Below are positions 48,270 to 60,623 of a DNA stretch of 64,000 nt, piece by piece (within the stretch, counting starts at the first letter, position 1; each line of letters begins with the position of its first letter). A program made the position numbers and the translations under genes. This stretch comes from Butyriboletus loyo (taxonomy: Eukaryota > Basidiomycota > Agaricomycetes > Boletales > Boletaceae): contig JBBPSI010000099.1 in assembly GCA_038093515.1 (NCBI GenBank), forward strand, positions 1 to 64,000. Reading direction: 5' to 3'. The notes beneath the pieces are model-generated. The model made no database searches. It was not told the origin of the DNA and saw nothing but the letters and a program-made list of their open reading frames with translations.

Positions 48270-49076
48270 ATGTCTGAAATCAGGAGGAAGCTTGTCATCG
48301 TCGGTGATGGTGCTTGTGGAAAGGTATGTCTCTTGCTCTATCTGTCGCCGACGTTCGTTCTAATTTCTGCACTAGACTTGTTTGTTGATAGTTTTCTCCA
48401 AAGGAACGTTCCCTGAAGTATTTCCCTGTTCCTCCCTTGCCTTGTCGCATTCTGACCGTTTAATCTTTTTTTTAGGTCTACGTTCCCACTGTCTTCGAGA
48501 ACTACGTGGCGGATGTTGAAGTTGACGGCAAGCACGTTGAATTGGCGCTATGGGATACTGCTGGTCAAGAAGACTATGACCGGCTCCGGCCTCTCAGCTA
48601 CCCTGACTCTCATGTCATTCTTATCTGTTTTGCCGTTGACTCTCCGGACTCGCTGGACAACGTACAGGAGAAGGTCGGTTGTGTCTCTTAAGCCCCTTTT
48701 CGTCCCTCCTAAAAGCACCCCCTTTTGCAGTGGATCTCCGAGGTTATGCATTTCTGCGCTGGTTTGCCCATCATCCTTGTTGGTTGCAAGAAAGACCTTC
48801 GACGTGATCCTAGGGTGATTGAGGAGCTCAGGAAGACAAGCCAGCGTCCTGTCACTCCCGAGGAGGCGAGTTCCCATAATTCAAGTTTACTCTCATTTGT
48901 TTACCTAGTGAATGCCACAGGGTATGGCTGTGGCCAACAAGATTGGGGCGAAGCACTACCTCGAGTGTTCAGCACGAACGGGAGAGGGTGTCCGCGAGGT
49001 ATTCCAGTATGCCACCCGGGCTGCGCTTCTCAGTCGGCCCAAGAACAAAGGGAAAGGCGGCTGCGTGGTCTTGTAG
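48270..49076 (+). CDS. rho1: Rho1-type small GTPase
   Basis: Five exons give [18 protein letters not shown] (P-loop), [14 protein letters not shown] and [20 protein letters not shown] with the effector region, [20 protein letters not shown] (G3), [11 protein letters not shown] (G4) and [20 protein letters not shown] (G5). The end [10 protein letters not shown] is a CAAX box with terminal Leu, predicting geranylgeranylation. Rho1 is the regulatory subunit of beta-1,3-glucan synthase and activates Pkc1 in cell-wall integrity and polarity. Length (about 193 residues) and sequence are as expected. The gene starts 239 bp after the 2H gene on the same strand. Confidence 0.97.
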
Positions 49077-51828
49077 ACTACTTACTATGACGACCCTTCA
49101 CTTTATCCTAAACGCCGATGTCGTTTTGCCTTCTCATTTTCCTCCTTGTCCAGAGTCCATACCCTTCACGACTAGTGTTCTGCAATCTTCATGATCTGAC
49201 CTCTTTTATTTCATGACTGTGAATGTCGTCTTTCCCGCCCGCTGGCGTCCGCAGCGTTAATAACGCTCAATCTGAGGTGTTTGACCGCTGTGTGGTATTG
49301 TTTGAGGTGTTTGCCGGTTGCCAGCGCGGAGGTACTCCGCAGCAACAACTTCCTTTCGTGCTAATTGAGGGTGAATGTACATCTCTCGAGGGACGTAATT
49401 AATTGGTCAGAAGTCCATCAAGTCAGACGAAATAGAATACGAAACTCGAGATCGTCGAGCCGCGTTGGCACGGCCAACTCCATCACCGTGTTTCGACATT
49501 GTGGGTACATTGAACGTTGTCCAAAAAAAGGACAAGGGAACTGCTACCTTGCAGCATCGCTCAGGATTACATCCTCGGACGTGATGAACGACGACTCGAC
49601 TGCGTTCAACTATCATGGATCATGGACCGTGCACGACCGAAACTTTGAAGGTCCAGCCAAGTTTGCTCCTTTGCTGGCGGCGTCGACGAACCCACGCGTG
49701 CGCCCACCCGTGATATATTGATACGTGATAGCCGTGATAGCAAACTCGGCAAGGACGTTCCGGATTCTGAGTTTTTTGCACAGCTTTTAAAATGTTTCGT
49801 TTTTGCTTTCCGATTATGCTCCTACTTGGGTGGAACGTCGACGACACGACACGCGGTCATCGGGCCCAAGGCCTAGCCAAGAGGAAGGCTTGGAAGGATT
49901 GGATTCGGTTCGTCGCATCAGTGACGCCGCGGGCGGTCGCTGTTAACATATCCGTCATCCACAACTAAGCTCCTTGAGTCTCGGGGTGTCCACGTGCAGT
50001 GTACTCGTCATCAAGATCAAGCCCGTCAGTGTCACGCTCCCAGGGATTCAGGCCCATGGCGTCTACCTTTTGTTTTGGGACGAAATCGTGCACGTTCCAG
50101 ACCCGCATGCCATTATACACATGTCGCTTTCTTCCGTTGGTGATGGTGGCGTCAGTTTTTGTCCCGGTACGCGTCGCATGCCCTGCGCGTGACCCGATTT
50201 TCAATTTGTAGTCCCCCCCCCTGGAACTTGGGAAGAGGCCTACCCAGGTACTTCGTGCTTTCCGTTCTTTTGATAACGATCGGTGCCTAACGTACCGCGG
50301 GCCAACATTGCGTGCGACGCGCATGATGGAATATTCGTGGTGCCGATAGCGCAAGAAAAGTCATATAGCCAAGCCAGGGGTTGGCCTCGCCTTGGTGCCT
50401 TGGTCGTCCTGGGTGCCGAGTTGATTGATGAGGGGCTCCGCAGTGCTTTGTGCGCCAAAACGTAAAGCTGCAATCATTGGGCTGAGATGCGCGGACAGTG
50501 AAATGTCCTGCAATATACATAATGAAGTGATTTGCGCCCTGCGTCAGGGGTCATCAACACTCTGAACCTGGGGAAAGTAAGATGTTGCAAAGCTCGGAAA
50601 TGAAGAACTGATTCGGCCATATGGGGAAAACTGTGCTGGACTATCGCAAGTCATGGCGATTCATAGTCTAATAAAGTGTCTGTTGGACTCTGATGGGTCG
50701 GGACCTGGAGTGGAAGCAGTTCTGGTTACTGATGGGACGAATCGGTGTCCAGATTCGTTGCTAGTCTGGATATCGAGAATCCTCGAGGCTCCCAATTAAT
50801 TGATGGGGCCTTGTCCGGAAACCGCTCGCCAAGCTGAACCTTTGTTCCCCCTTGATCTACGTACGCACGAAGGCAGGGGGAGAGGCTAGGTTTCCTGTGT
50901 TCATTCGCCCTGGTGCCGATATTAACATTCATTTCCGTGAGGTCGGAAGACAGAGATTAGATGAGGGGACGTGACAGGGCTGACGTCGGATATGGACGAA
51001 AGGGCTTGTGTCGAGAACGTATTCGGTTTCGAGACACCTATACGAACCGTCATTGGCACCGTAGCATAATTTAGCGTGTAGGCAACCTATCTTGGGCAAC
51101 AGTGCACGTTTCCAAAAAGACCACGTGTGTTTTGAGGGATATGCAAGATAGACACCGCTTCGATATCAGAAAAGTACTAGCATCGATGACGAAAAGAAGG
51201 GGTGATTGAACGCAAATTCCAACGGCGGTCAACGAAATTGACGATGGCACGTAAGTAAGACTCGGAGGTACGTGTCCCAGCGCGACTCGTCAGGTTGTCG
51301 ATCTCTGGGACGTTGGTTGCCTTGTGATCTGGTGCCGCCCGCTGTTGATATGATTAGTTCGATGCTCAGGGTTTGCGACAGCGCTTGGTTGCTCAAACGT
51401 GAAAGTGACTGCACCGGATGCAAACAGTTGACCGGTCCTCCTGCATTTGGCCCCAAATGTTGGAATGGTGTCAACTTGGCGTGCGGTCGCACGGACTCGT
51501 GGTCGGCCAATGAAATGACATAATTAAACAAGGACCGGAACCGGCGTCAGCATTTCCAGGGGGGGGAAATTGGTCCACGACGGGGTCGCTCAAGTCTAGA
51601 GCGTCGCGACACAGCCCGACGTCCAGGTCCATCTTCCGAAATAGGAAACGGAGCACTCCATGATCGACTATTTGAGCGGGCAGGATGTTTCTCCTAATCT
51701 CTGGTCCCGAGTGCATCTTCCCACTGTCTCATTCAACTTCGATCGCTCGGATGATCTTCGTGCCATAAAATCTGGCCATTCAGATAACGACGTTGACGCC
51801 ATTTAGCACTACCCACGCCGTCCTGAAG
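49077..51828. other. 2.7-kb stretch without a supported gene
   Basis: Only scattered short frames occur, for example 49365-49721 on plus and 49965-50354 on minus, without splice-consistent exons or known motifs. Homopolymer runs CCCCCCCC (50212) and GGGGGGGG (51560) are present. It may hold noncoding RNA or a decayed gene that I cannot recognise. Confidence 0.4.
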
Positions 51829-52578
51829 ATGATCCGTTTCGAGGGCATGGCAAAGGAGGTCATGGAGGCAATGTGCACTCCGATGCATCAAATCCTACCC
51901 ACCTACTATCCTCATTCAACGTCCCCGATCATCCACTCCGTCAATCAAATATTGCCGAATATGCCATCTGGATCCCTTTTTCTTGGGTCCATGTCTGCAA
52001 CCATGGACCGTGAGCTGCTCAAAAGTCATCATATCACACACGTTGTCCAGGTTCTCGATGCGCCATGGGCCCCGATATCAGAGAAAGATGGCTTTCGATG
52101 TCTCAGGATAGACATTCACGACAAGCCCACCGTTGATCTAAAGCCTCATCTCGAAGGCGCGTGCCACTACATCGCCAGCGCGCTCGCCAGTGGCGGAAAT
52201 GTTCTCGTTCATTGCCAGCAGGTGCGTCCCAGAGAGTGCGATACCACCTGTACTGTCCTGAAACGGTGACTCGGATAGGGTATCTCCCGATCACCTTCCA
52301 TCGTCATTGCTTACCTCATCCATAATCTCGGAATGTCATATGATCAGGCCCATGCACTCGTCAAACGTCATAGACCTTGTATCAATCCAAACCCCGGATT
52401 TGTGGCAGCCCTCCGCGCATGGGAAAGCAAATGGCGCTCTACAGCCCCGCTTCCTCCCCCTCAATTTCGACGCGCTAACACGTCCTATGTTTCAATAGGC
52501 AATGCGAACGGCGCCACCGAGGGCGACGTGATCATCTTACATCCACCGTTTTCCAGGGGTATGAGCTATTCCTCTTAA
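51829..52578 (+). CDS. Dual-specificity protein phosphatase
   Basis: The frame reads MIRFEGMAKEVMEAM, then PSGSLFLGSMSATMDRELLK, HHITHVVQVLDAPWAP and FRCLRIDIHDKP with the usual general-acid region. The catalytic loop is completed across an intron (52220-52280): VLVHCQQ joins GISRSPSIVIAYLIHNLGM, giving HCxxGxSRS. PNPGFVAALRAWESKW is the conserved end of the fold. A ~40-residue tail follows (RRANTSYVSIGN). Family members dephosphorylate Tyr and Ser/Thr; the substrate cannot be told. The first in-frame ATG is at 51829; another at 51847 is possible. The gene appears intact. Confidence 0.92.
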
Positions 52579-53479
52579 TTCAGGGTCTTATCCGAATCCG
52601 GCATCTCGGCATGGCGCCGGAGCTCCTCATATTCCATTTCCAAGTGGTAGCTTGCTTTGCAATTCGCGTTCGACGGACTCACGCACGCCGTGTATATCCA
52701 AGGAGGAAATCCTCGTATTTTCAATTCCCGTTCATCTTCTCTTGCTCTCTGTCTTCGTCATGACTTTTGCTTTCTGTGTCTTTTCAGTCTGGGAATTTTT
52801 GGGCAACATACATACCTGTGAGCTTTCATCGCTTCATATCGATTGGTTAGTTTTGGATCCAGTCCTAGTGGATGGGCGAGCGTGTACAACTTATATATTT
52901 ACTCATGTCTACGGGCATACATGACACTGGAAGCTCGTCAAAATGATCGGGATGTCACGTCGACGGTCTCGATGCTCGACACGACCGTCTTTTGGACTCG
53001 GAGGAATGCATCACTACAAAGTGGCGAGTGCGCTCGGGCTGCCATGTCAAACCTCTTCCTATACAATTACCTAGCCTCCACTGCAACCTTGATCGGCGCT
53101 GCTTCGTTACTATGTACTTACAAGTCGCACAGGCTATATCTAATTGACACAATAAACGGCCTGGGGGGGGGGTTAAATCTGACAATGCGAATATCGGATT
53201 CGCAGAGGTAACGATTCTATTTTCATTCTTCGAGCCTCACTGGCAAGACCATTTTTCCAGTGATCCACAGTCTGGTGTCTTCATTTGCATCGTCGTCGCC
53301 TTGGCACGCGACCGCCAGTTCACGATAGCGATAGCCATTGTGTTGTTTCTTCGATCTCGAAGACGAGGTATCCGTGGCTCGCATCGACTATTTACATAGC
53401 CCCTTCGCCAAGCTGATAACGTGTTCGTCACAACTAGCCATAATTCCCGGTTCTTCGACGAGTCGGATCGGCAGTGTCG
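52579..53479. other. Region without a supported gene
   Basis: Frames at 52652-52924 and 52843-53211 contain hydrophobic stretches (VHLLLLSVFVMTFAFCVFSV) but no recognised family. A nine-base G run lies at 53163. Confidence 0.35.
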
Positions 53480-53780
53480 GTGATTTATGGATGGCTTTTC
53501 ACATCTAGTGGTGTATGCCGAGAGGAGCGGTGCACTGCGCGTTCAAGCTTCCGCCAGGCTCCAATACCTGCATCCAGGATTTTCGCGTCGTGGAAGGGCG
53601 ACTTGATGTATACGATGGCGCTCTTGTGGACGTCGTGGCGTATTCCTTGCCCCTCCGTTTCATTCGCCTCTCGATCACGCCTCTCTCAGTGATGACGATC
53701 GCCAATAGGTTTCTGGAGGTCTTCTTGCGCCGTGACCTTTTCTTTTCCCCCAGTTGCTCGTGGGGGTTGTGAAGGGGTCG
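53480..53780 (+). pseudogene. DUF6533-type gene fragment, plus strand
   Basis: This stretch is similar to the reverse complement of 57055-57290, the 3' part of a DUF6533-type gene: GTGGTGTATGCCGAG..., CTTGATGTATACG and GATCACGCC recur in order. One frame reads YSLPLRFIRLSITPLSVMTI. No start or N-terminal part lies beside it. Confidence 0.45.
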
Positions 53781-54139
53781 ATTTCTTGTGGACAATATAC
53801 CGGCGGACGGAGTGAACGTTCGACCAGTAAGCAAGCAGACTGTCAAAGCGATCTGACACCAGGTTCCAAGCACGACGCAGATTGCAAATGCTCAGCAAGA
53901 GGAGGCCGTCGCATCACCAACGATGAGGTTCAGACGAACCACGCCGACGAGGACACTATGAATAGTAGCAGCTTAGGCATGTACAGTAGGACAATCGTGC
54001 CGACCATGTCGATCGATAATCCCCAGGCCTCACAGCTGGAGTTATTCGACGGGACTCCATCGATAAATAGCAAACAACGTACGCTGGGCTATGCATCTTA
54101 CAGGAACCAAGCAAAGTTTCGAAATGTTCTACGCTTTTT

Positions 54140-55774
54140 TTAAGCCTCCGACTCGGCTTGTGTCACGCTTTTTGGTATGGTGGCAAATTGCATGTGAGAC
54201 ATGGAAAATGTGTTGACATCTCCCTGATTGTGGAATGCATCTCGTAGGTTGAACAGAATCCGCGAGGCAACAACGCCGTGCAAAACGCCTTGGAAGCTAT
54301 GTACCATCCGAGCGTGATCCTTTGAGTAATCGTTAGATAGTTGACTCAGCAACTTACGTTGCAAGTATACCAGTCCAGCCGTCCTGGAGCTGGTGCCAAA
54401 AAATCGCGTCAGTATTGTGAGAAATGGGGCTGGAATGAGACATCTGACTGACTGGCAAGACAAAGAAAGTCATATTGGCGATCGATGTCACTGGTGGTGT
54501 CCATTTCCGTGATTGATAGATAGTACATTGACCTTGGAGAGAGTCACGCACAGAAGATTGACAAGGTATAGACTATATTGCCCTGAGTGACAGCAGACAC
54601 GAGCTTGCCCTGGGTCCGAAAACCAGAGCGACGCGACGCATACCCATGCAAGAGGGTCAGGGCGAGCACGACTGATAGTGCGAGATTTGTGGGTGACTTC
54701 AAACGCGTCCTTGCATTCGGCACTTACCGAGCTCAAAGAAGGCAGCACTTGAAAACATTCCGACCGTGACCCGGCTGAGGGCAGTCGCGAAGGCAGTCGT
54801 AACCGACGAGGATGTCTCTGCACAAATGGCCTCGAACTTGAGGGAAGTTGATATTACGGAGCAGACGAACATCGCGATGCCGACGATCTGGCAAGTCCGA
54901 GACAAGTTGCACGTGTCATTGACAGCGCCACTTCAATACGACCCTTGATGACTTACGCCGTAGATGATTACGAGAGATTGACAGATGACCCTGCTATGAG
55001 TCCACAGCGCCATAGTTCGGATCAGGAGTAGTCCTTGGGTATATGTAGTCGTGAGTGACACATATTTTCGTTCCATCAAGTATCTCGCATACCCTCGGCA
55101 GCGAACATGCCCAAAAATAGGAGGACTAGAAGTGGCGGGTCTTGACCTCTTTATCGCCACTGGATGGAGTGTACTCACCTTCGGCAACTCTGTAGAGGGT
55201 GACGCACTGCTATACGTGAGTGCTTGGGCCAATGATAGACGGAATGACATACCGTTGCCAGCGGGCGTGCCGTCACCAACGCGTCTGCAGGACATGTTAG
55301 GACCCCCAATCCTCGGGGGAGTGTGGAAGCGAACACACTGTAGGTCGCACACAACGAGCCTATCATCGGGAAGAATCGCGTAGGAATGTACAACACGTGT
55401 GTGATACCCCAGCCTGTTTTGTTGGTCATCAGGCGTACCTTTGATGCGGAGAATGTAAGAATGATGTGGCCTATCAGAAGGACTCGAATTCTGCATACCT
55501 CTTCATCAAGAGTGAGGAGGTAATCGAACAACTGTGCTATCCATGGGAATCTCGGGTGCCGTCAACGAAAGGTATACGTACCCATATCGATATCGGGGCA
55601 ACTTGCGAGGCATACAAATGTGAACGCATGATAAAGAACACGGTCGTCGAACCATACCTCTACAATACTAGACGAACGTGAGTACAACCGGGGGATCTCT
55701 TGGACTACACGACATACCTTGATTATCTGCTGCTGACTGAGCCACAGGATGTACGCGGGGGAGAGGGCAGCCAT
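54140..55774 (-). CDS. DUF6533-type multi-pass membrane protein
   Basis: The start MAALSPAYILWLSQQQIIK is followed by exons with LFDYLLTLDEEV, the hallmark of the DUF6533 N-terminal region, then NKTGWGITHVLYIPTRFFPM. Next come QGLLLIRTMALWTHSRVICQ, SLVIIYG and IAMFVCSVISTSLKF. Near the end VASRILFNLRDAFHN corresponds to the family's C-terminal helix, followed by a short tail to the stop at 54140. Such seven-helix-like proteins are a large expanded group in Agaricomycetes with unknown role. Introns are inferred at several points and I could not verify every junction, so minor disruption is possible. Confidence 0.62.
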
Positions 55775-55929
55775 GATGGAGGATCACCATGACGAAAGCG
55801 CGGCCGGGGCGAATTATATACCACGCTTGAAGCTGTGGTACCAATCCTTACATGGATAAAGTTGTGTTCCACGTATGGGCTTGAAAATATTGTACTTACT
55901 ACTATTGGACGAGTGGAGTCGGGGGTAAT

Positions 55930-56490
55930 TGTATGATTTGATAGGTGGTTGCCAGCGCATGCTCGTCGGTCCCGTTACATACTATGCTGAAACCAGCGAT
56001 ATCCCGATGGCAGTGTCCATAATGCAGTTAATTCGGAAAAGATTTGCACCGCAATTTTCAGACATCGCGACTAATTCAAGCCTAACCCTTCTGTCGGAAT
56101 ATTTTCGAGCGCTGCCTTGGTAAGTGCTGACTCATGCAGGGAGTGTCTGTAGTCACTAGCATCACCACACATCTCACACCGACTGTCAGTCGTGACTTGT
56201 ACTCACCCGTATAATTGCGTCGCTCTGGTTTTCGGACCTGGGGCAATGTGGCGTATACTCGTCGGTCTTCTGTGTGCGACTCGTTCCAAGTCGTGGAAAC
56301 GGGCGTCAACGAGGCCAACACCACCGACTTGGTCTTCCCGGCTAGTCGGATGCTTCGTGCTCGCTGCATTCCCGGCAGATACCGCCGTGATTATACCTGG
56401 ATGGCCGGAGTGGCCCACTCGCAACGCAAGTTCCCGACTCAGCTATTTGGCAGTCCCTCGAGGATCACAATCTGGTGATGCATAGTCTCC
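55930..56490 (+). pseudogene. DUF6533-type gene fragment, plus strand
   Basis: Reading plus, this segment resembles the minus-strand gene 54140-55774 over its middle part. The block GCGTCGCTCTGGTTTTCGG is shared (56217 here, complement near 54630 there), as is the segment before it (ATTTTCGAGCGCTGCCT against ATGTTTTCAAGTGCTGCCT). It lacks the N-terminal DYLLTxD exon and has no continuous frame. Confidence 0.45.
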
Positions 56491-57054
56491 AAGGCGCTTC
56501 AATCTACGAGGTACACTCCACGTTCAGGGGCATGTCATTACGTTGTCGTTGCCCCACATACAATTTGTCACTATAGCGAAAAGCATGAAGTCGACTCGTC
56601 GACTCAAAAGGATGAAATAAGCGTTGTTCCGAAATGTCGCTTGGTTCCTGCAAGGTGCGTAGTCTAGTATACTGTATCTTTCGTTCTGGACATTGTGATC
56701 GATACGATTGTCGTGATTGCTTTACTGTACATTCTGGCCAAGGCTACTTCTCACTACTCATACAGTCCCCTCGTCGGCATGCGGCGTCCTGATGTGAGCC
56801 ACTTGGCTGAACCTGATTGTCGATAGTGTAATGACCTCCTCTCGCTGAGCAGCTGCATCTTTCAACCCGAACAAGATACGAGACGCTAGTATGCTGTGCA
56901 GCGCCATCTGCATTCTGCTTTGTGATCAGAACCCGACGTCAAATCTTTTCGACAGTCTACTCACTGGTCGAGCGATTCATTCCGTCCGCCAGTATGCTGC
57001 TCAAAAAAACAAAAACCAATTTATTCAGTCGCTAGACGCAAGCGAGGAAAAGAA

Positions 57055-58488
57055 AGATTAACCACGAAGGCCTCCACGAACATATTGGCAATTGTCATCG
57101 CTGAAAGGCGTGATCAATGAGCGAAAAGAGGGAGGGATGTAATGCGACGTACACAAGAGCGCGAGCGTATACATCAAGTTACCTTCCCATAACGACGTGA
57201 AAACCCTGGATACATTACCACACGACGAAAGCTGGAACGTGCGGTACACCGTCACGCCACACACCACTAAGAGTGAAAACCGTCAACAATCACCATAGCG
57301 CCGATCATTTAGTGATCAGCTTGGAGGATTTAAAAAAAGTAACCTACAGAGCTCAAAGAGAGCGACACTACCAACACCAAGTATGTCGTATGGCTCGTTC
57401 AATGACAGACAGTCTATCACGACCACATTGTACAAATCTGGATTAGCAGCTGAGCAAAGCAGGGGTGAGATGGTGAACATTGTTAGTAGTTAGTTCTTGC
57501 CGAAGTGTGAATACACGCACCGAGCCCTACGCCAGCCACGGAGATTCCGAGGATGATACTGATATGTAAGACCAACGCCTAGCCGCGCACGAGTCAGCGA
57601 GGAACTTAGACAACCTGGTAAGCCAGACCACTCACGAAGAATGCGGCTACCAAGAATAGCCGCATGGGCCGGCAATCATGCCATAGCACCACGGTGCGGA
57701 TACAAAGAAGTCCTTTAGAATTGTCTTACTACACTGATGTGAATATGTGAAGGAAGTATCTCAACCTTCCGAAGCTAACATGGTGATGATGAAGTTCGCT
57801 ACCAATAACGACGGTGAGCTTACGTCGAAAAAAAGATCAGTACGCTCTGGTAGCTCACCTCCTGTGAACCCGTACAATGTCATGCACTGACAGCTTATCA
57901 GCTGCCTTGGAGATGACGGTACTCAGTCATGGAGCCCACCTTATATTCTTCCATAGGAGGCAATATGGAGGCTGTTCCCATTTTAAGGATATAAGGCACT
58001 CAAAAGTATTTGTCATTCTCACCGTAGATAGTCAAGGCACACCCAACGGCCGGGAGATAGCGTGCAATGATAAGACGATCTGGGCAAGTCGCCATCTGGA
58101 TTTTTGCCTGGACAACCAAAATTGCAGCTGGTTAAGATGGACACGTTGTTATTAACCTGACGAACGAGGCAGATACCAGGCACGGATACCTCGTCGTCGA
58201 AAGTCAGAAAATAATCCAATACCTATCGAACGATCGCGTTTATTTCGTGCCAAGACGAAATGTACCAACACTACCCACCCATAACGCACATGAAGACACT
58301 GGTAATCGTTTCAGAACAGTCCTGAAGAATGAAAAGCAGAAGCGTACCTCTGCAATACTATCCCCGGACATTGTCAGTTTAACTCACGCTGTCCACTGTG
58401 TCAATTCGGTACGTACCTTCATTATTTGAGCAACTTGTAAAGAGGGAGCGCTGGTCAAGGTGGCGGTGGTCATTTCGGGGCTCTCCAT
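57055..58488 (-). CDS. DUF6533-type membrane protein, second copy, possibly decayed
   Basis: The start MESPEMTTATLTSAPSLQVA lies at 58488. Downstream exons include VLDYFLTFDDEV (family hallmark), IQMATCPDRLIIARYLPAVG, KGLLCIRTVVLWHDCRPMRL, FLVAAFF and LHISIILGISVAGVGLGAC. The C-terminal exon (57290-57060) is the one duplicated in inverted form at 53480-53780. Spacing and order agree with the 54140-55774 gene. I could not connect all exons in frame between 57700 and 58000, so it may be a recent pseudogene. 58489-59025 shows no other gene. Confidence 0.5.
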
Positions 58489-59025
58489 CCCGCAGAAGTC
58501 ACCAGGAGGCCAAACGTTTTAAAGGAAGGACGGTCCTGGGAAATGGCATGGCTGTGGTACTAGTTTCAGGATGAACTCGACGGGGTAATTGGGTGGATAG
58601 GGTATCGAATCAGGAGAAATTTGATCCGCTTATCAGAAGCCGGAATCACCATCATGCCGGCCATCAGAGGAGATCCTGTTATACGAGCGAAATTGTATTG
58701 AACGAGCCTTGCGGCCGAGAGCAACACTACCACGGCGCCTCAGTGAATACTTGCGGACCGAGGAGATGGGCGTATGCTCCGAATCTGCAAAGGCACAGCG
58801 TAACGTTATCGCTTGACTACTCTACCGCAGGTTATTTGAGAGTTCTGGTTGAACGATGGGTCGGCTACGTTTTCTAACGTTGGGCCCCGGGTTCGGCTAT
58901 GTTTGCAGTAGGTGGCAAATGTTGTTACATGTAAATGCCAAAACCCGCGGGATCATTTCAAGGCAGTGTCGTCCAATTAGACCAATTCTATGTATTTGCT
59001 CCACCTTATCTCCGTACGACGCATC

Positions 59026-60623
59026 ATGTCTTTGGCAGAGAGCGCAGCTAGCGTAGATGGCGCATTCACGGGTATCCCAATCATGTAAGTCTGATGATCA
59101 CGAGTCAGCTAGTTACCACCAAATGCGCCTTTTTACCGATTGGGTCGCAGAGATCTGAGCAAGTGTGGTACGCCAGAAGGAAGGTTGGCCACAGCATACG
59201 AGATCAGAGATGCCTGTATGCGAGTTGGATTTTTCTACAGTGCGCGCTTGTTGTCATCATCAAAGACCGACAAGCCTGCTTCATCGTACATTCTCTAGTA
59301 CAAAACCATGGCATCTCCCAGTCATGTTTGGATAACATTCTGGCTGCGATGCAGACGTATTTCAGTCTTCCGATGGCAACGAAAATGAAGGTACGACTGT
59401 TATTACACCATCGCTTTAGCAGCTCGCCACTAGTTCTAAGTTCATTTATTATGAAGCTATACCACAAGACCGTCGCCAATTTCAAAGGATACAATCCACC
59501 CCTCGATTCAAACATCGATTCGGCTAATAACGATAAAGGCGACTTTCACGAAGGTTTTGAAATCGGATGGGAAGGAATTCAAACAAACGCGCACGATGAG
59601 AAGAGGACAAACGATGGTGCGATGGCAGGCGCCAATGTCTGGCCCTCGGACGACTGTCCAGGGTTCAGAGAAGCCTACCTTGAATACTAGTGCGTCAAGT
59701 CAGCCTACAGATAATGAGGTTCTGTTTTTACAAGCTCCTTTCCAGTCATGCAGCGGTGAACGTTGGTAAGGCCTTGTTCCCGCTTTTTGCCCTGGCCCTC
59801 GAGCTGCCTGAGACGTATTTCGATGACAAGGTAAGTTTAGACCTGTGCAACTATTCGTATTTTTCAAGAAAGCTCGTTGTTTCCAGACGCGGAATTCCGC
59901 AGCAATCATGAAAACACTGCATTATCCATCACAGGATGGAGATCCCGAGATTGACGACTATACACCAGGCATCGGGGCTCACACCGAGTGCTTAGCATTT
60001 CTCACCTCACCTCTACCCTTACTCATTTCTTCCGTAGCTTCGAGGTCAGAGCATCAACGAAGTGTGAAATCACTATAAAAGAAATTGACCCGATATTTAC
60101 CTTTAGTGTTTTACCATTCTCTGGCAGCAACCGGAAATCCAAGCCCTTCAAGTCATGAACTCGCAGAAACGGTGGATCGATGCACCCCCTATCAAAGACA
60201 CATTGGTCATCAAGTGAGCTATACCCTTCAGACCTTGCATAAGTGTTCACGACATCCATCTTAGCATCGGTGACCAACTTGCAATGTGGACAAGTGAGTG
60301 CTGCCCCTGTTTTTCTTGTCAGTAAGCGATGGATATTGAAGCCTTTTGTCCGACAGACGATGTCTTCAAGTCCACCGTTCACAGAGCCACAAACAAGAGC
60401 GGCAAGGAACGCTACTCCATCCCTTTGTTTTTCGGTACAGATTACCATGTGAACATCGAGGTATGCATCTCGTCCGACGGAACGAAAAATGAACTCGACG
60501 TATACGTTCTTGCAGCCTATCTCAAGTTGTGTCTCCGCCGAAAGGCCAGCAAAATACAGCTCTATTGCTGCTGGAGAGTATGTAAACAACCGGCTCAAGG
60601 ACATGTATCATGCAGCGTATTAG
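59026..60623 (+). CDS. 2-oxoglutarate/Fe(II)-dependent dioxygenase (isopenicillin-N-synthase-like)
   Basis: The joined protein starts MSLAESAASVDGAFTGIPII, then DLSKCGTPEGRLATAYEIRD and ACMRVGFFYVQNHGISQSCL (DIOX_N region). YHKTVANFKGYNPPLDSN, GFREAYLEYYHAAVNVGKAL and RNSAAIMKTLHYPSQDGDPE follow. The iron site is GAHTDFECFTILWQQPEIQ (H-x-D) plus STVHRATNKSGKERYSIP with the distal His and the R-x-S 2-oxoglutarate anchor. It ends ISSCVSAERPAKYSSIAAGE and YVNNRLKDMYHAAY. Many small GT-AG introns are needed, and the Asp ligand codon is completed by a 7-nt exon (60038-60044). The family oxidises small molecules in secondary metabolism or hormone-like pathways; the substrate is unknown and no other biosynthetic gene is adjacent. 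Confidence 0.92.
60038..60044 (+). other. Inferred 7-nt micro-exon of the dioxygenase
   Basis: Introns 59988-60037 (GTGCTT...CCGTAG) and 60045-60106 (GTCAGA...CTTTAG) leave CTTCGAG. Joined to GA and TGTTTT it gives GAC TTC GAG TGT, that is D-F-E-C after GAHT. No other combination of nearby GT/AG sites keeps this conserved stretch in frame. Confidence 0.75.
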
